Positions 21,246-34,979 of a DNA stretch of 64,000 nucleotides are shown piece after piece. Position numbers and translations under genes: made by a program. Position 1 is the first letter of the stretch; each line of letters opens with the position of its first letter. Source of the DNA: Fragum whitleyi (Eukaryota; Mollusca; Bivalvia; Cardiida; Cardiidae); assembly GCA_948146395.1 (NCBI GenBank), contig OX411544.1, positions 37,654,457 through 37,718,456 on the forward strand, read 5' to 3'. The notes under the pieces were generated by a model. That model saw only the letters and a program-made list of their open reading frames with translations, did no database searches and was not told the origin of the DNA.

Positions 21246-24200
21246 AAAACATTAGATATTATATCTTCATTATGTCAAATATTTCCATGCGAATGCACAG
21301 AACTAAATAATGAAATAATAAATAGATCAAACAATCTTATTGGAAATAAGAATTTAAACTCTGACTCAAATAAAAATTCAAAAAACTTCGAAAATAAAAA
21401 GAATAATGTTTCTAAAAATGATTTGTTTAAAATAGCAACTCACAACGAAAAAATACAGATGAAGTTAAAACAGACTGAAAATATGGAAACACATGAAACC
21501 TATGTAAATACTATAAAATTAGATAAAAAGGAATTCCACGTTGTACAGCATCTTATTCCGAAATATGATGAAATAAGATACATACTAACATCTTCTAGTG
21601 AGACTAAAATAGACACGTTAGGGCTGTGTGAAACATTTTTAAATGACACAATTGATTTCAATCTCAATATTCAAGCTATTCATATTTAAGGAAAGATAGA
21701 AAACATAAAAAGGGTGGTAGTCTGCTAGTTTATGTTGCAAATCACGTTAATTTCAAGCGTCGACAAGAATTTGAATCAGAACAAATTGAATCTATTTGGA
21801 TTGAAGTATTTCAAAAAAATGCAAAGTCATTTTTTGTGAGTTTTGTATATCGTCCCCAAAATTCTAAACAGGATTGGGTCACAAGTTTTGAAGCTCAGAT
21901 TCAAAGTCTTGAATATTTACAAGCAGAAATACCTTTTCTCGGTGATTTCAATTTTAAATTCAATCCGGTGAAAAATACTTTTGAATGTCAAAAATGTTCA
22001 AGATTTGTTACGAAGACCGGTTTTCAACAGCTGGTCCGTCATCCTACCAGGATATCAAAGAAATCTTCCTCTATAATAGATCATATTTACCCCAACAGGG
22101 ACGAAAGGATTTGTGAAATATCAATTCCAACTTTATCATTGAGTGACCATTTTCCTGTATGATTGACAAGGAAGGTTGCCAATAGAAATTTTCACAAGAA
22201 AACACATTCAACTCTAAAATATAGGACCTTTAAAAACTTAAAATTAAATAATTTTCATAGAGATTTAAGTAAATCTCCACTCCATCTAATTGAAAAAAAG
22301 ATAGATCCAGATAAGGCATTGGACCTCTTTTATAAAATCATCAATGATATTGTATCGCAACATGCACCAATCAAACACAAAAGAATAAAAACTGACCATC
22401 TGCCAAATTGGTTTAATGATGAAATCAAACAAACTATGTTTGAACGTGATCGGTATCACAAATTAAAGGACTGGAAAAACTACAAGCTAATGCGAAATAA
22501 AACAACACATCTTATTCGCAAAAGTAAACGAAATTATTATAATACTGCTATACAAAAAGGTGCAAACTCAAAGGAGCTATGGCAAAATTTCCGAAAAATA
22601 AAATATAATGATAATGGCCTCGTTGAAACATCTTACATTCCCTCTAGATGAACATACCATAGACCTGAAGTTAATGACACTCGTAAAATATTAAATTGTT
22701 TGAATGACCATTTTATTAACGTGGCGAAAATTGTAGATAGAGTAGAATTCAATGAAAGTTCATTTTCTTATATAAAGTCATGTTTACATGATAAATTAAA
22801 AAATCAATATTTTAATGTTTACTTTATAACACCCTTTGAAGTTAGTAAAATGATAAAGGAACTACCGGAATAGATGAAATAAGTGCAAATGTTTTAAAAC
22901 AATGTGGTGACTATATAGTTCTGCCGATTACATCAATCATAAATAACAGCATTGCTAAAGGTATTTTTCCTAAATCGTTGAAACACGCATATGTGCTTCC
23001 TTTTCATAAAGGGTCAGCAGAAGATGACCCAAATAACTACCGACCTATTTCCGTTTTGCCGACTTAGTCAAAAATTTTCGAACGACATTTGGCAAACCAG
23101 TTAAACTCTTTTTAAAGTAAACATAACGTCTTAGAAACTCTCCAGTCTGGATTTAGAGAAAAACATTCATGCCAATCAGCACTCATTCGATTAATAGATG
23201 AATGGCTAAATGAGATTGATTCCGGAAAGATTATTGGTTCAATTTTCGTAGATCTCAAAAAAGCTTTTGATTTGGTTGACCATGAAGTTCTGTTGCACAA
23301 ATTAAAACTGCATAATTTTTCTGAGAAATCATTGGCACTTTTTAAGTCTTACCTAAGTGAAAGAACACAATGTATTAAACACAAAACTACTTTTTTGTCT
23401 TCGCAAAAGTTAACAAGCGGTGTTCCGCAAGGCTCTATATTGGGTCCGATACTATTTTTAATTTATATCAATGACCTAAGCTTATTTATCAAAAACTCTA
23501 ACCTTGATCTTTATGCTGATGATTCAACGCTTTACGCATCTGGAACTGAATTATCAGAAATTCAAACAAATCTTCAGAGTAGTTTAGATTGTATTCTCAT
23601 TTGGTGCATGAACAACAACATGCTTGTTAACCCCAGTAAAACAAAATGTATGGTAATATGACCAAGAAATAAAACTATATCTTGTAACCTTGATTTACGA
23701 ATAAAAAATGTTCTGATAGAAAACGTTGAGACCCATAAGATCTTAGGTGTGAACGTAGACAAACACTTAAACTGGACTGACTACATTGATAAAACGTGCC
23801 TAAAAATAAACAGTAAAATTGCTTTGCTTAAAAGAATATCTATTTACCTTACATTTGAAATGAAACAACTATTTTATACTTCCTATTTACTCCCATATTT
23901 TGATTATTGTTGTCCTGTTTGGAGAAGGAATACCAAACGAAATTTATCTAAAATTAACATGCTCCAGAAAAGGGCTACTCGCATCATACTTGGCGCCTCA
24001 ATTAGAACTCCTTCAAAACCTCTTTTTACCAAACTGAAATGGTTGAGTTTTGAAAACAGGTGCAATTATCATACCGCGCTACTAATATTTAAATCTCTCA
24101 AAAATCTAACGCCTAAATACATTACAGATATTATTTCATTCTCTAAAAATTGTACATATAACTTAAGATCTGCTTCCCGCCATGATATAACTAACTCAAG

Positions 24201-24526
24201 ATGTAGGACATCTTTTAAGAAAAGGTCGTTCTCTTATGCCAGTATGGAAGTGTGGAATAAAATTCCCACTTTCATAAGAGAATCGAACACAGTTCACATT
24301 TTCAAAAAAAGAATAAAGGCTTATTTACTGAACCAAGGAAAAATATAACTGTTTCTACCTGATTCTATTTCAAAATAGGTGTGTTAGTTATACAGTGTGT
24401 CTGTCCGTACGTGATTCTATCAATGTCTTAAAAAATGTCGTGCTGAATTTTGTCTTTATCAATTGCTAAAGTTTATGCTCATTGATTAATATGTTTTAAA
24501 TGTGTTTGTAAGTTTGGTTTTTTGTT

Positions 24527-24558
<32 letters not shown>

Positions 24559-24563
24559 AGATT

Positions 24564-24600
<37 letters not shown>

Positions 24601-24636
24601 AGAGAGAGAAAGAGAGAGAACGAGAAAGAGAGAGAA
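24527..24636. repeat. (GT)n and (GA)n microsatellites in the LINE 3' region
   Basis: A GT run at 24527-24543 passes into an AGAGAG run broken by a few bases, ending at about 24636. It sits between the LINE stop codon and its terminal TTA repeats. Confidence 0.9.
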
Positions 24637-24721
24637 GGCAACATTGTAAAAAAGACACTTTTTCATCTCATTGTTAATTGAAAATGATTGTCTTAATGTT
24701 TTTACCTTCGTTAAATAAAGA

Positions 24722-24787
<66 letters not shown>

Positions 24788-24809
24788 CATTATTATTATT
24801 ATTATTATT
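24722..24809. repeat. (TTA)n microsatellite, LINE tail
   Basis: About 88 bases of TTA repeats with one C interruption, directly after AATAAAGATA. This is the 3' tail of the LINE and has probably expanded since insertion. Confidence 0.9.
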
Positions 24810-25950
24810 TACAGCATTTATAAACATTTGATACTCGTCCTTCAATTATTGTCAGAAAAACGTTTTCCTTCGTTCTAATTTTCGAACTTAATTGTTCGTT
24901 ATGTTTTGTTGTAGAAATATCTCTGAAGAAATGCTTAACTTGGAGCCAGTGCCAATGCTTTCGATCCTCTGCTCTCACCTAGAAACAATTACTGCTAGTC
25001 GGAAAATGCAACCCGACCTTGTTCTGGTAGCTTTAATCAACTATCACCGTCGCCAGTCAGGGCACTTTATTCGAACAACGAAAGTGTTTCAACCGATTAG
25101 GTTTTCCGGAAATACCATTGTATCAGTATTGAAAAAGTGAGCGAATTTCTGAGGAATTTATATGACTGTTAGGTCATATTTTTGGTGTTTAAGTAACATA
25201 ATGTATAGACTTTAAGTTTAAGTATGAAAATTAGTCCGTGCTCCGCTTGACTTTATGCATGTCTCTATGGCAACGCCTGGTGGGCGTGTTATGTTAATTA
25301 ATGGGATAGAAAATATTGTACATTAACTCCTTAATGAAGTGAAGATTATAAGAAAACCGTATGACGTCAGATGACAAGGCGTTAACCATCCAAACTTTGA
25401 GAGAAAATATTCGTGTTGCCAATGCTCCTCGTTTAAAATAATGTGGAACGCGCCATTTGAAAAAAAACTTTGCCTGAATTTTGCAAAACTTTGCTTGATA
25501 ATTCTATACGTTGGACATAAATTCTACGCATTTAAAATGCATGAGTGTCGGTCAGGGTTTTCTTAATACTATGACATTTCAGAACAGGTTAAATATGGGT
25601 ACAATAAGGATTTTGATACCAAATTCATACTGGAAATGGTATTTTACGATAATGACGCCAATAAAAGTGGGAGAGGACAATAACGTTTTTCGAGATACGT
25701 ACATAAATATTGGTTTGTATGAAAACTTTGTGTAAGCGGGATCTCGACGGTTTAGATCTATATCTTTAACCTTGAATTAAGGATTAACGCTCTAATGACG
25801 TCGTAAAAATGGCGATTTCGCGCGTAATTCACACACGACCCTACACCTTCTTAAACGGTTACCGTGATCGTGTTGAAGACACTTCAACTCAAGGGAGTAC
25901 ACCAAAATGAAGTTGAATTAATTGGAAGAATTAGTTTGTAATATTCTTGT
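24810..25950. other. Non-coding stretch
   Basis: No supportable gene. An 82-codon frame at 24892-25140 has no domain I recognise and no splice context. Confidence 0.45.
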
Positions 25951-25954
25951 ATTG

Positions 25955-28612
25955 AATGAAATAATGATGGATACGTGCGATTGGTCAATCTAATTTTAGA
26001 CACTGGGGTATTCCCAACTGTTTGGTCAACGGGTATTATTAATCCTATTTATAAAAATAAAGGGCCGAGGACCGATCCGTCGAGTTATAGACCGATTACC
26101 CTCCTCAGTTGCCTAGGTAAACTTTTTACTAGTATAATAAATTCCCGTTTGCATAAATTCATTCAATCTGAACATGTTATAAACGATTGCCAATTTGGTT
26201 TTAGAGAAGGATTCCCACAACGGAAAACATTTTTATTCTCCATAATTTAATTCAAATCGCTTTTAAAAATAAAAAACAAACTATTTTGTGCGTTTATTGA
26301 CCTGAAACAAGCATTTGACTCAGTATGGAGAAGCGGAATTTGGCACAAATTACTCCAATACAATATAAATGGTAAATGTTTCAATTTAATTAAAAGTATG
26401 TACAACAACGTCAAATCGTGTGTTAGGCTTAATGGTGTTTGTTCAAATCTTTTCTCTTGTCAAGTTGGGCTCCGGCAGGGTGAAAATTTATCACCCATAA
26501 TCTTTTCACTTTACCTAAACGATTTATATGACTTTTTCAAAAAAACTCAGATATTCTTAAAGGTACGGGAGTTCATTTACCAAATCACGTGATTAGCACT
26601 GCAACCGAATATCTCAAGATTTTTCCACTTCTTTATGCTGATGACACAGTTCTGATAGGTGATAGTGCAAATGACTTACAGAATGCGCTTAATTTATACA
26701 AAATATACTGCAAAGAATGGCATCTTAAAGTTAATAACGATAAATCAAAAATAGTTGTATTTTCTAAAGGCAGAAATACGCATTATAATTTCACGTACGA
26801 AAATGAACCAATAAATGTTGTAAACGATCTTCAGCAGGTCCGGTAATTTCTTTACAGCTAAGCAGGAGCTTGCAAAACAAGCAACTAGAGCAATGTATAG
26901 TGTACTGACTAAAATCAAAAGGCTTTCTTTACCTAATGATATGCAAATTGATCTCTTTGACAAAACAGTTAAACCCATATTATTGTACGGATGCGAAGTT
27001 TGTGGATTTGGAAAAAACGATGTTTTGGAAAAAGTTCAGCTCCAATTCTTAAAGTATATCCTAAATTTACAAAAATCAACACCATCTCATATTGTTTATG
27101 GCGAAACAGGCGTATATCCCCTTACAATAGAGATTGAAACAAGAATGATAAAGTTTTGGACAAAAATCTCCTCAAGCACACCGAATCAGCTTTTATCAAA
27201 TATACATCAAAGTATAGCACACATGTTTTTGAATTCAGATATAAATTTACCTTTATTTAATTTGTTGAATAATATCAAAAGCATATTAATCAAATGTGGT
27301 CTAATCAATATCTGGAATGTTTTTTAATTATTAATCCTAAATGGCTAAGACTAACGATAAAACAGAAGCTAAAAGATTTATTCATCAATTCATGGTTCAG
27401 TGAAATTGAAAATGGCCAAAGTCTAACCACTTATAGACTATTTAAACGTACATTTGGATTTGAAAATTACTTGATTGAAATCTCCCCAGCACTAAGAAAA
27501 CACTTAATTAATCAAATTTAGAACGAATAATAATAGACTTCCAATCGAACAAGGGCGGTGGAATGAAATAGACATAAACGATAGACTATGTAATCTGTGT
27601 AAGAACAGCATAGGAGACGAGTACCACTATTTACCTGAATGTAAAACTCTCTTCAAAGAAAGCAAATCGGTTTTACCATCAAAATACATATCGAACCCTA
27701 ACGTAATTAAATTTGATCTTATTATGAACAGTACTTCAACTCATGAATTAAACAACCTTTGTAAATTCATTAAAATTATACTTGATAAAACCGATTAAGG
27801 ATATTTCCAGCTAAAACTGAACATAAAACCCTCCACATTAGTCTTTAGAATTTCTGATATCATTGTGCATATCTATTTGTACCTAAGAATTATATGTATA
27901 TACTAAAGATTTCCAAAAGTAACGGTTATTGATATTTAAACAATTTTTCTCTAAAGGTCAATCCTGGGCCAACTGAACTAAGCTATACTTGTTCCATTTA
28001 TTCAATATGCATGAAGTTTGATATGCTTGTTTCAGAACAGACAAAATAATGTAACTGGTAACTACTTTCAATATCACAAAAAAGATGTAAAATATCGCCG
28101 GTGCTGTTGTTGAACCACGTGACTATATGCTTACCAAAGCTGTAGTTGCTGGGTTTTGTAGCTACACCGGCGATACGAAATAATCGATATTGGAAACTGA
28201 CTTAATTTGAATGAGTGTTTCTTTTCTTTGTATTTCATTTCGACAAGGAAGAGAACCAATATCTTGCTTCTAGATCTGAAACATGTAATAATTTATGCAG
28301 ATGACGCTCTCTTACGCACTTTTGTGTAGTGAGGGAGCGATATCCAAATTCTGTCCATATTTATTCAAATTGTACATTAATACTGATTAAATGCGGCCTG
28401 TGACGCTCCCTAATATGGAGCCTTGCGGATGCAGTTCCGTCTTGGGCTGCGTCCCGGACCGTATATTGATTAAATCCTTTATGCACAAAAAGTACTAATC
28501 ATAACTGAATTTATTTTACCGTCACACTGTTACATTTGTATATGTTCTTCCTCATACTTTCTGTTAAGGAACTGAGAGAAATAAAAGATATTGTTGTATT
28601 GTATTGTATTGT
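25955..28612 (+). mobile_element. Second LINE family, 5'-truncated, decayed
   Basis: It starts inside the reverse transcriptase: VWSTGIINPIYKNKG (about 26020) and SSYRPITLLSCLGKLF (about 26080), then FIDLKQAFDSVWR (about 26300), VGLRQGENLSPIIF (about 26465), LYADDTVLIGD (about 26630) and LKVNNDKSKIVVFSKGR (about 26727). Homology continues to a C-terminal zinc-knuckle-like CNLCKNSIGDEYHYLPEC (about 27590) and a stop at 27798. Frameshifts lie near 26250, 26585, 26845 and 27325. An 800-base 3' region ends in AATAAAAGATATTGTTGTAT and TTGTA repeats. It is a different clade from the CR1-like copies: RQG rather than PQG, and a zinc-knuckle C-terminus. Confidence 0.85.
28090..28175. repeat. Inverted repeat ATCGCCGGTG / CACCGGCGAT
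   Basis: The arms ATATCGCCGGTGCTG and TAGCTACACCGGCGAT enclose about 60 bases within the 3' region of the second LINE. This may be a small insertion. Confidence 0.5.
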
Positions 28613-28619
28613 CAAAAGG

Positions 28620-31145
28620 ATGCTTTTTAGCGGGCCCCTAAACATAGAATAAAACTAAATTTTTTAACAAATGGCCCAATGAAATTTATTTATCTTGCGA
28701 TATTGCTTTATCTATCTTATTTTCGCTCTCATCTTTTTTTGACGTTCCACCGTACGGAATTCTGCAATAGAGGGTCAGAGCTTATTACCCCAACGTCAAA
28801 ATTTGGATAAAAAACAGATGCGGTACGTCGAAAGCTCACTTAATTCCTCTGACAGATTTCACAACAAGTTTATACATATAGAAAAATTAAATACTCAAAA
28901 TATTCTTCGATTTCATAAATATGAATTGAGATTTTGAACCTGGTAGTTTCTGATAACGTCACAATGTCGAGCTTGCGTAAAAAACTTAGAATCTACAAAA
29001 AACAGTGTTCATTTATAGCGACGTCGGTGTTATACTTACTGTTCAAAGTCATAAATCAGTTCATGTGAACCTCGAAGTTCTCGTTGTATTGAAATGACTC
29101 TTTTGGCTTATTTTGCTATTGGACAAGTCGGTATTTTCTCTCATTTTTTTTAAATATACCAATAGATAGCAAAAGAATTAAGATAAAGATAGGAAAATCA
29201 TTCGTAAAATTGAACGTCAATGTGATAGTTTAAACGTAAAAGTGACAATTGATTGATTAAATGTAGTTCAATTTTCTTGTAAAAGTGACAAACTTAAAAT
29301 CCGGATTACAAGAAAATTGAAATTTGAAAGCTTTTAAACCTTTTCCTGTTTAGAGAACAAGAGTCCGAGAAAAATATCAAAATTTGAACGAATTTCATCG
29401 AGCCAATTTAAATCTATTTCATTAAAAGTGAGATTTTGCGAACTGTTAAAAAGGTGAACATTGATTTCAACCAACTCATGTATCTATATCTTACGGTTCA
29501 AAGATTTTGATAAAGCATTTGCATGATTGACATTCATTTAGCTACACTTTGGTGTAATTCATGAAATGGAAACTTAACGTATTAAATCGCAATGCGCATC
29601 TAAAAGGGAATACGATCGTTTTGTAGAAAGCGCGCTGAATCGTCATTTTTACCACGCTATGGTAACATTGTTTCAATATAGAAAAGAAAAAAAATACATA
29701 AATGCGATCGCACTAACTCAGAGTTTGCATATATACCAAACTTTTCTTAAACAAATAAACATTACTGTCATTTTCTACCTAAAACTGGCGATTTTCAACC
29801 AGAATCAAGTTCAAATTTACTCACAAAATCGGCGCGTATTGTGAATTTATGAAAAATCTGCTAATTATATTTTATTTTTCCTTTAAATTGTCTTCTGAAC
29901 TATTTCTTTCCGAAGAAAAACCATGGACCCCATAATTACTTTTTAAGGACATGGCATTTAAAATATCACGGTCAAAACGTACATCACTCAATTTCACAGA
30001 AAGAAAACGTAATAACGTTTTATATAATTCTTTTATTACTTTCAAATCTTAGTTAAGGATTCATTCTTTGTCAGCGAGTATTATAGTGTAGTTTAATTTT
30101 ATGCGTAAAAAGTAATTCAGCAACGTCAAATACTGATGTATTACAAATTCACACTTAAATTTGAAAGCAAAAATGCGCGTTTCAGCCTAAATAAGAACAT
30201 TTATCAAATCTAGATTGAGCTTTTTTGCCCTGATTAAAACTTTTTGACTGTTCGGTGTATGCACGGTGACCATGTGATGTTTTGCTTCTAAATCATCACC
30301 CTACATTTGTCACGCGGACACCACACAGGAACAGTACGAAAACCGCACTGTCTAAACCAGATCTAGTAGAAAAACATTAAAGTGCCAGTACGGAATACAG
30401 TAGATCAACTTACGATTGTCATACAACATCTCATTCTTTATTTTGAAAATGCACAATTTTCTCAACACATTTGCCTAAGAAATAATATGGTATGATACCA
30501 AAAATAGCATAAAATTAGAATGTGACATCGAACGTCTCCGAAGCATATTTAAACCAGGCTTGAATTTCAGTTACTAGTTTATTAACATAAAACCTGTCAC
30601 AAACAGAACACGGTTATACACGGATTGATTTGAAAGCGTACTGAGCTCCAATCGTGTCTTGGCATGAGTTGGTGGGTAAAGTTTCGAATGTAGCACAACT
30701 ATGTACAAATACAGCACGGCTATTCTTAGTCAAGCAAGGTTTATCACGGTTTGGAAACGATTGGCAAACGATTTTCATACGAGTTTTGATCGGTACCAAG
30801 TACGATCTAGTACGGTCTGTTTGGCATTGGTTTGGCACAGATGTAGAAGTGCCATTTTAAGGAACGAAGGTCTCGAAAAGTGCTGTCTCTGTACACCATT
30901 CCAGAGTCAAAATAAAAATGACAACTTTAAAAATTGGACAGATAGGATTGATGAACTTTTAGAGCTTTGCTTTTAATTTGCTTTTCAAAAGCGACGTTCG
31001 TCCATATATACAGTATAACATTGTTTTCTTATAGATGTGTACATATAATCGTAGATTATATTACTGCGTGGAATTAGTAGGTTGCTATTCATATATATAT
31101 ATATATATATATTTGTATAGATATATTTAAACATTTCAAGTAATT
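28620..31145. other. Long AT-rich non-coding stretch
   Basis: No gene recognised in 2.5 kb. Around 30650-30840 both strands are open over short frames because of degenerate CGGTTTGG/CGATTTGG words, which look repetitive rather than coding. An (AT)n run lies at about 31090-31112. Confidence 0.5.
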
Positions 31146-31149
31146 ATAC

Positions 31150-31316
31150 GTACAAATTCAAACAAAATTAGTACAGGTGACTTATAGGCCCGTTCGGGCC
31201 GGGTGTGAATTTCCAATTTTGTATTTGTAAATTATTATGTAACATGTATATACACAGGTCACTATAATAAAATAATTCTTATCTTATCTTATCTTATCTT
31301 ATCTTATCTTATCTTA
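31150..31316 (+). mobile_element. 3' end of an unidentified retroelement with a CTTAT-repeat tail
   Basis: A GGCCCGTTCGGGCC hairpin (about 31187) is followed by TATAATAAAATAATTCTTATC and eight CTTAT units to 31316. An AATAAA-like signal beside a 5-bp repeat tail matches the LINE ends in this window. No coding part is present. Confidence 0.5.
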
Positions 31317-31319
31317 TAT

Positions 31320-32369
31320 GCCTAGAGCGTGGAAAGACATAAAACCTAAAACGCCAGGTTTCCTTTCACCTTGTATCTACTCGTGGTCGCCAACATAGTG
31401 ACTTACGTTACACCATACGATAACGTCATTTGAAGGTGTAGTGGGGTTATGGTTAAGTACACAGGAAGTGCTATGATACAGGACACTTTGAGATCGTATA
31501 AGTATTAACGAAATTATCAGATTGGTTGAGTTACTTTTTGATTGACCTTCGTATGAGCCTAATCACACCCAATGCCTTCGCGACTGATGCATCACCAGTT
31601 CGGTTTTTACCGACAGATACCATATTGAAACTGTTTAAATCATTGGATTATCAAAACACAGACAAAACTAGTGCACGTGTATGTATATTAGATATCATAT
31701 GTGTGTATGGGTGACCGTCACATTCAACATCTCACTGTTATCCATCTTTTTAGATTCGTTACGATCACAGTGATGGTTAGCCGTCATATCAAGAAAAAAT
31801 AATCCCCCCCCCCCGTGTTTGGACCGAAATGCCACCTGGCGGTAAACACAAAGAATATAAATTCTACCTAATCATAAATTCTACAAATCGATGGTCGACC
31901 ATCACAAAATTTGTAACGCCTAGCCGAAAGTCCCTCGACTGCATAACTGAATCTTTAAAACACTTAGCGCAATATCATTTCAAACCTGTTACTTTTAACT
32001 CAGAATGAACCAATGTGGCAAAAAGAGCGTTCTAACTGAACTATTTGGGACGACCGGAGCAGGCCCCTTTCCTTCAAATAGGTGAACTAAGTACTAGTTT
32101 GAATGAAAGCTTTTGAATGAATCTTTTACCTCATGTTGAGTCATGTACACCAAATTCAGAGTTGAGTCGTTGTTTTTTGCGACTTATTAGAGAGCTAAAA
32201 CCGTTCCTGCAAGAAATTTCAACAGTCTGCAGAGCTTATCACTGCATGTCGAGCATACCTAAGAAAATCTGTTTTCTTAATAATATTGTATCATTATGAA
32301 TATTGCTGCAGTTTTAATTTTTTCGATGTCTATTTATGCGATACCGTTGGATAAACATGTTAATCATTA
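31320..32369. other. Non-coding stretch
   Basis: No gene. A C-run lies at 31805-31814. The short frames at 31526-31714 and 32117-32299 have no domain. Confidence 0.45.
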
Positions 32370-34918
32370 TGAACCTCATTAGACCATATTTACACAAATC
32401 GGATTGACAGGGTGTCAGAAGTTTTTGTGTCCCATCTTTCACTTAGTGATCATCTCCCAATATGTATGACACGAAAAATAAGAAATAAATCTTTAAAAGG
32501 AAAAAAAGTCACTTACACATGACATATAGAAGTTTTAAATTTTTTAATGAGTCAGAATTTCGAAAGGATCTATGTGCTTCGCAAATGCATCTTATTGAGA
32601 CTGAGTATGACACAGAGCAAGCTCTAACATCGTTTTATAAGATAATTCAAAATGTTCTATCTGAGCACGCCCCCAAAAAATGTAAACGTATTAAAAGCAA
32701 ATCACTACCTAAATGGAAAAATCCTGAGGTAAAACAAGCTATGTTTGACCGTGACCGTTTTCATAAATTTCATAATTGGGAAAATTACAAACGCATGAGA
32801 AATAAAGTAGTCTATCTTATTCGTAAAAACAAAAAGACATTCTACAATAATGCCGTTAATAAAGGCACGAGTAGAAAAGATATTTGGAAAAATCTTAGAA
32901 AGATACAAATCAACGACGGTTTAGACTATTTCTCTTCCCCGTTACCATCGGAAATGATATTTGACGGTAAACATGTTGAAGGAACTCAAAATGTCTTAAA
33001 TCATTTCAATGACCATTTCATTAATATAGAAAACATTGTGACAAAATTTCAGTTCAACGAAAACACGTTTTCTTTCTTACAAACTCATTTAAAAAGCAGT
33101 TTGAAAGCTCAAGTTTTTGACATAGACTATATCACACCTTTAGAGGTTTGCCAACTTATAAGTAATCTTGATACAAATAAATCCTCTGGGACTGACGAAA
33201 TTAGTGCAAAAGTTTTAAAATCCTGTGGCGATCACATTGTCCTACCAGTTACTTCGATAATTAATAACAGCATTGCAAAGGGAATATTTCCAAATGCATT
33301 AAAAGAAGCATGTGTTCTACCATTATTTAAAGGCGCAGAAAAAGAAGATCCCAATAATTATCGGCCGATATCAATATTGCCGACTCTTTCAAAAATCTTT
33401 GAACGTCATGTGTATAAACAATTGGTTTCATTTTTTGATAAAAATGGTGTATTATCGAATCACCAGTCAGGATTTAGAGAAAAACACTCTTGTCAAACAG
33501 CCCTTCTTCGGCTTATTGATGAATGGTCAAAAGAAATTGATTTCGGAAAGATTATTGGTTCAATTTTCGTTGATTTAAAAAAGGCGTTTGATTTAGTAGA
33601 TCATAAGATTTTATTGTATAAACTCAAATTACATAATTTCTCAGAGAAAACTTTAGCTTTTTTTTTAATCATAATTGTCGAACAGGACACAATACATGAT
33701 ATATGATAATACCTACTCATCTCCAAAAACTGTATCTTGTGGTTTCCCACAGGGCTCTATTTTAGGGCCTCTCTTGTTTTTAATCTACATAAATGATATG
33801 ACTTTGCACGTTGATGCTTTAAATCTCGACCTTTATGCAGATGACTCGACGCTTTATAAATCCGGGTACGACCCTAATGAAATAAAGTTAAGTTTACAGA
33901 AAAGTTTAAATTCTATACATAGTTGGTGTTCGAATAACAATATGCTTGTAAATCCAAATAAAACAAAATGTATGCTTATTGGACCAAAAAACAAAAGTTA
34001 AAAATTTGAGCATAGATATAAAAATAAATGATACTTGTACTGAATTTGTTGAGTCTCATAAAATTTTAGGTGTTCACGTAGACAAACATTTGTCCTGGAA
34101 TGTACATATTGAAAAAAAAAAACATATTCTAAAATTGCCAGCAAAATTTACTTACTTAAAAGAATTTCGACTTATCTCACGTTTGGAATGAAACAGTTAT
34201 TTTATAATGGTTACATTCTACCTATCTTTGACTATTGCTGTACAATATGGTGGAAGGGTGATAAATATAGAACTTCCAAATTGTCTGTACTTCAGAAAAG
34301 GGCAGCCCGAGTTATACTAGAACATCATCAACGGATCTTTTTGGACCACTTAAATTGTTGACTTTCGATAATAGGCGTAATTATCACACCTTATCACACC
34401 TGTGTTTTGATATTTAAATGTCTAAATAATCTTACACCTGGATATATGAAGGACGTTATTACATTCTGTAAAAACACTTACTACAATTTACGGTCTTCTG
34501 CTCATCATGATATTACCAACTCTAAATTCAATACATTGTACAAGAAAAATGCATTTTCATACTTCAGTATGATTGTGTAGAACGAAATTCCTATTTCTAT
34601 TCGAGACGCAAATTCTTTATCTAGTTTCAAAAATCAGCTTAAACGACATTTGCTATTACGAAATTCTAAAGTCCATTCAAAAAACATATAAGCATGTAAA
34701 AAAAGAGCTGTTTCTGTCCGAGGATTTCCTATTCTCTCATTAATTTGCTATTCATAAACTATAGAAGCACTTTTTTTTTCACCATTACCATTTTTAAACT
34801 TTTCATTAATATTTTATTTTTTTCATTGATAACGAAGGCAACTATGTAAAAAAGACTATTTCTTTGTTATTTTCATTTGAAAAATGTCTTAAAGTTCTAC
34901 CTTCATGAAATAAAGATA

Positions 34919-34970
<52 letters not shown>
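32370..34970 (+). mobile_element. CR1-like LINE, copy B, 5'-truncated
   Basis: It opens in the last part of the endonuclease (SLDHIYTNR, then LSLSDHLPI, 32377-32460). A long open stretch (32519-33660) encodes the linker and the first half of reverse transcriptase: DPNNYRPISILPTLSK (about 33348) and IFVDLKKAFDLVDHK (about 33560). A lesion at about 33660-33700 breaks the frame. FPQGSILGPLLFLIYIND (about 33742) and LYADDSTLY (about 33830) follow, then more frameshifts at about 34000, 34140 and 34190. The C-terminal domain is degraded. The tail is AATAAAGATATTGTTATT and (TTA)n to 34970. Same family as copy A and less decayed. Confidence 0.9.
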
Positions 34971-34971
<1 letters not shown>

Positions 34972-34979
34972 ACCTATTT

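Larger units (their letters stand above)
21250..24809 (+). mobile_element. CR1-like LINE, copy A, decayed
   Basis: Near full-length second ORF of a non-LTR retrotransposon. Endonuclease (EEP) remnants: an N-terminal block with YDEIRYIL and LGLCETFL (21430-21690), GDFNF (about 21940) and DHIY / SDHFPV (22075-22160). Then reverse transcriptase: DPNNYRPIS (about 23026), FVDLKKAFDLVDH (about 23244), GVPQGSILGPILFLIYINDL (from 23420) and YADDS (about 23511), and a C-terminal domain to the stop at 24348. Stops and frameshifts at about 21689, 22162, 22650, 22870, 23065, 23115 and 23660 disable it. The tail is AATAAAGATATTATTATT followed by (TTA)n. Closely related to 32370-34970. Confidence 0.9.

Noticed and set aside
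24678..24878. Isoleucine-repeat protein
   Set aside because: Translation of the (TTA)n/(ATT)n tail of the LINE.
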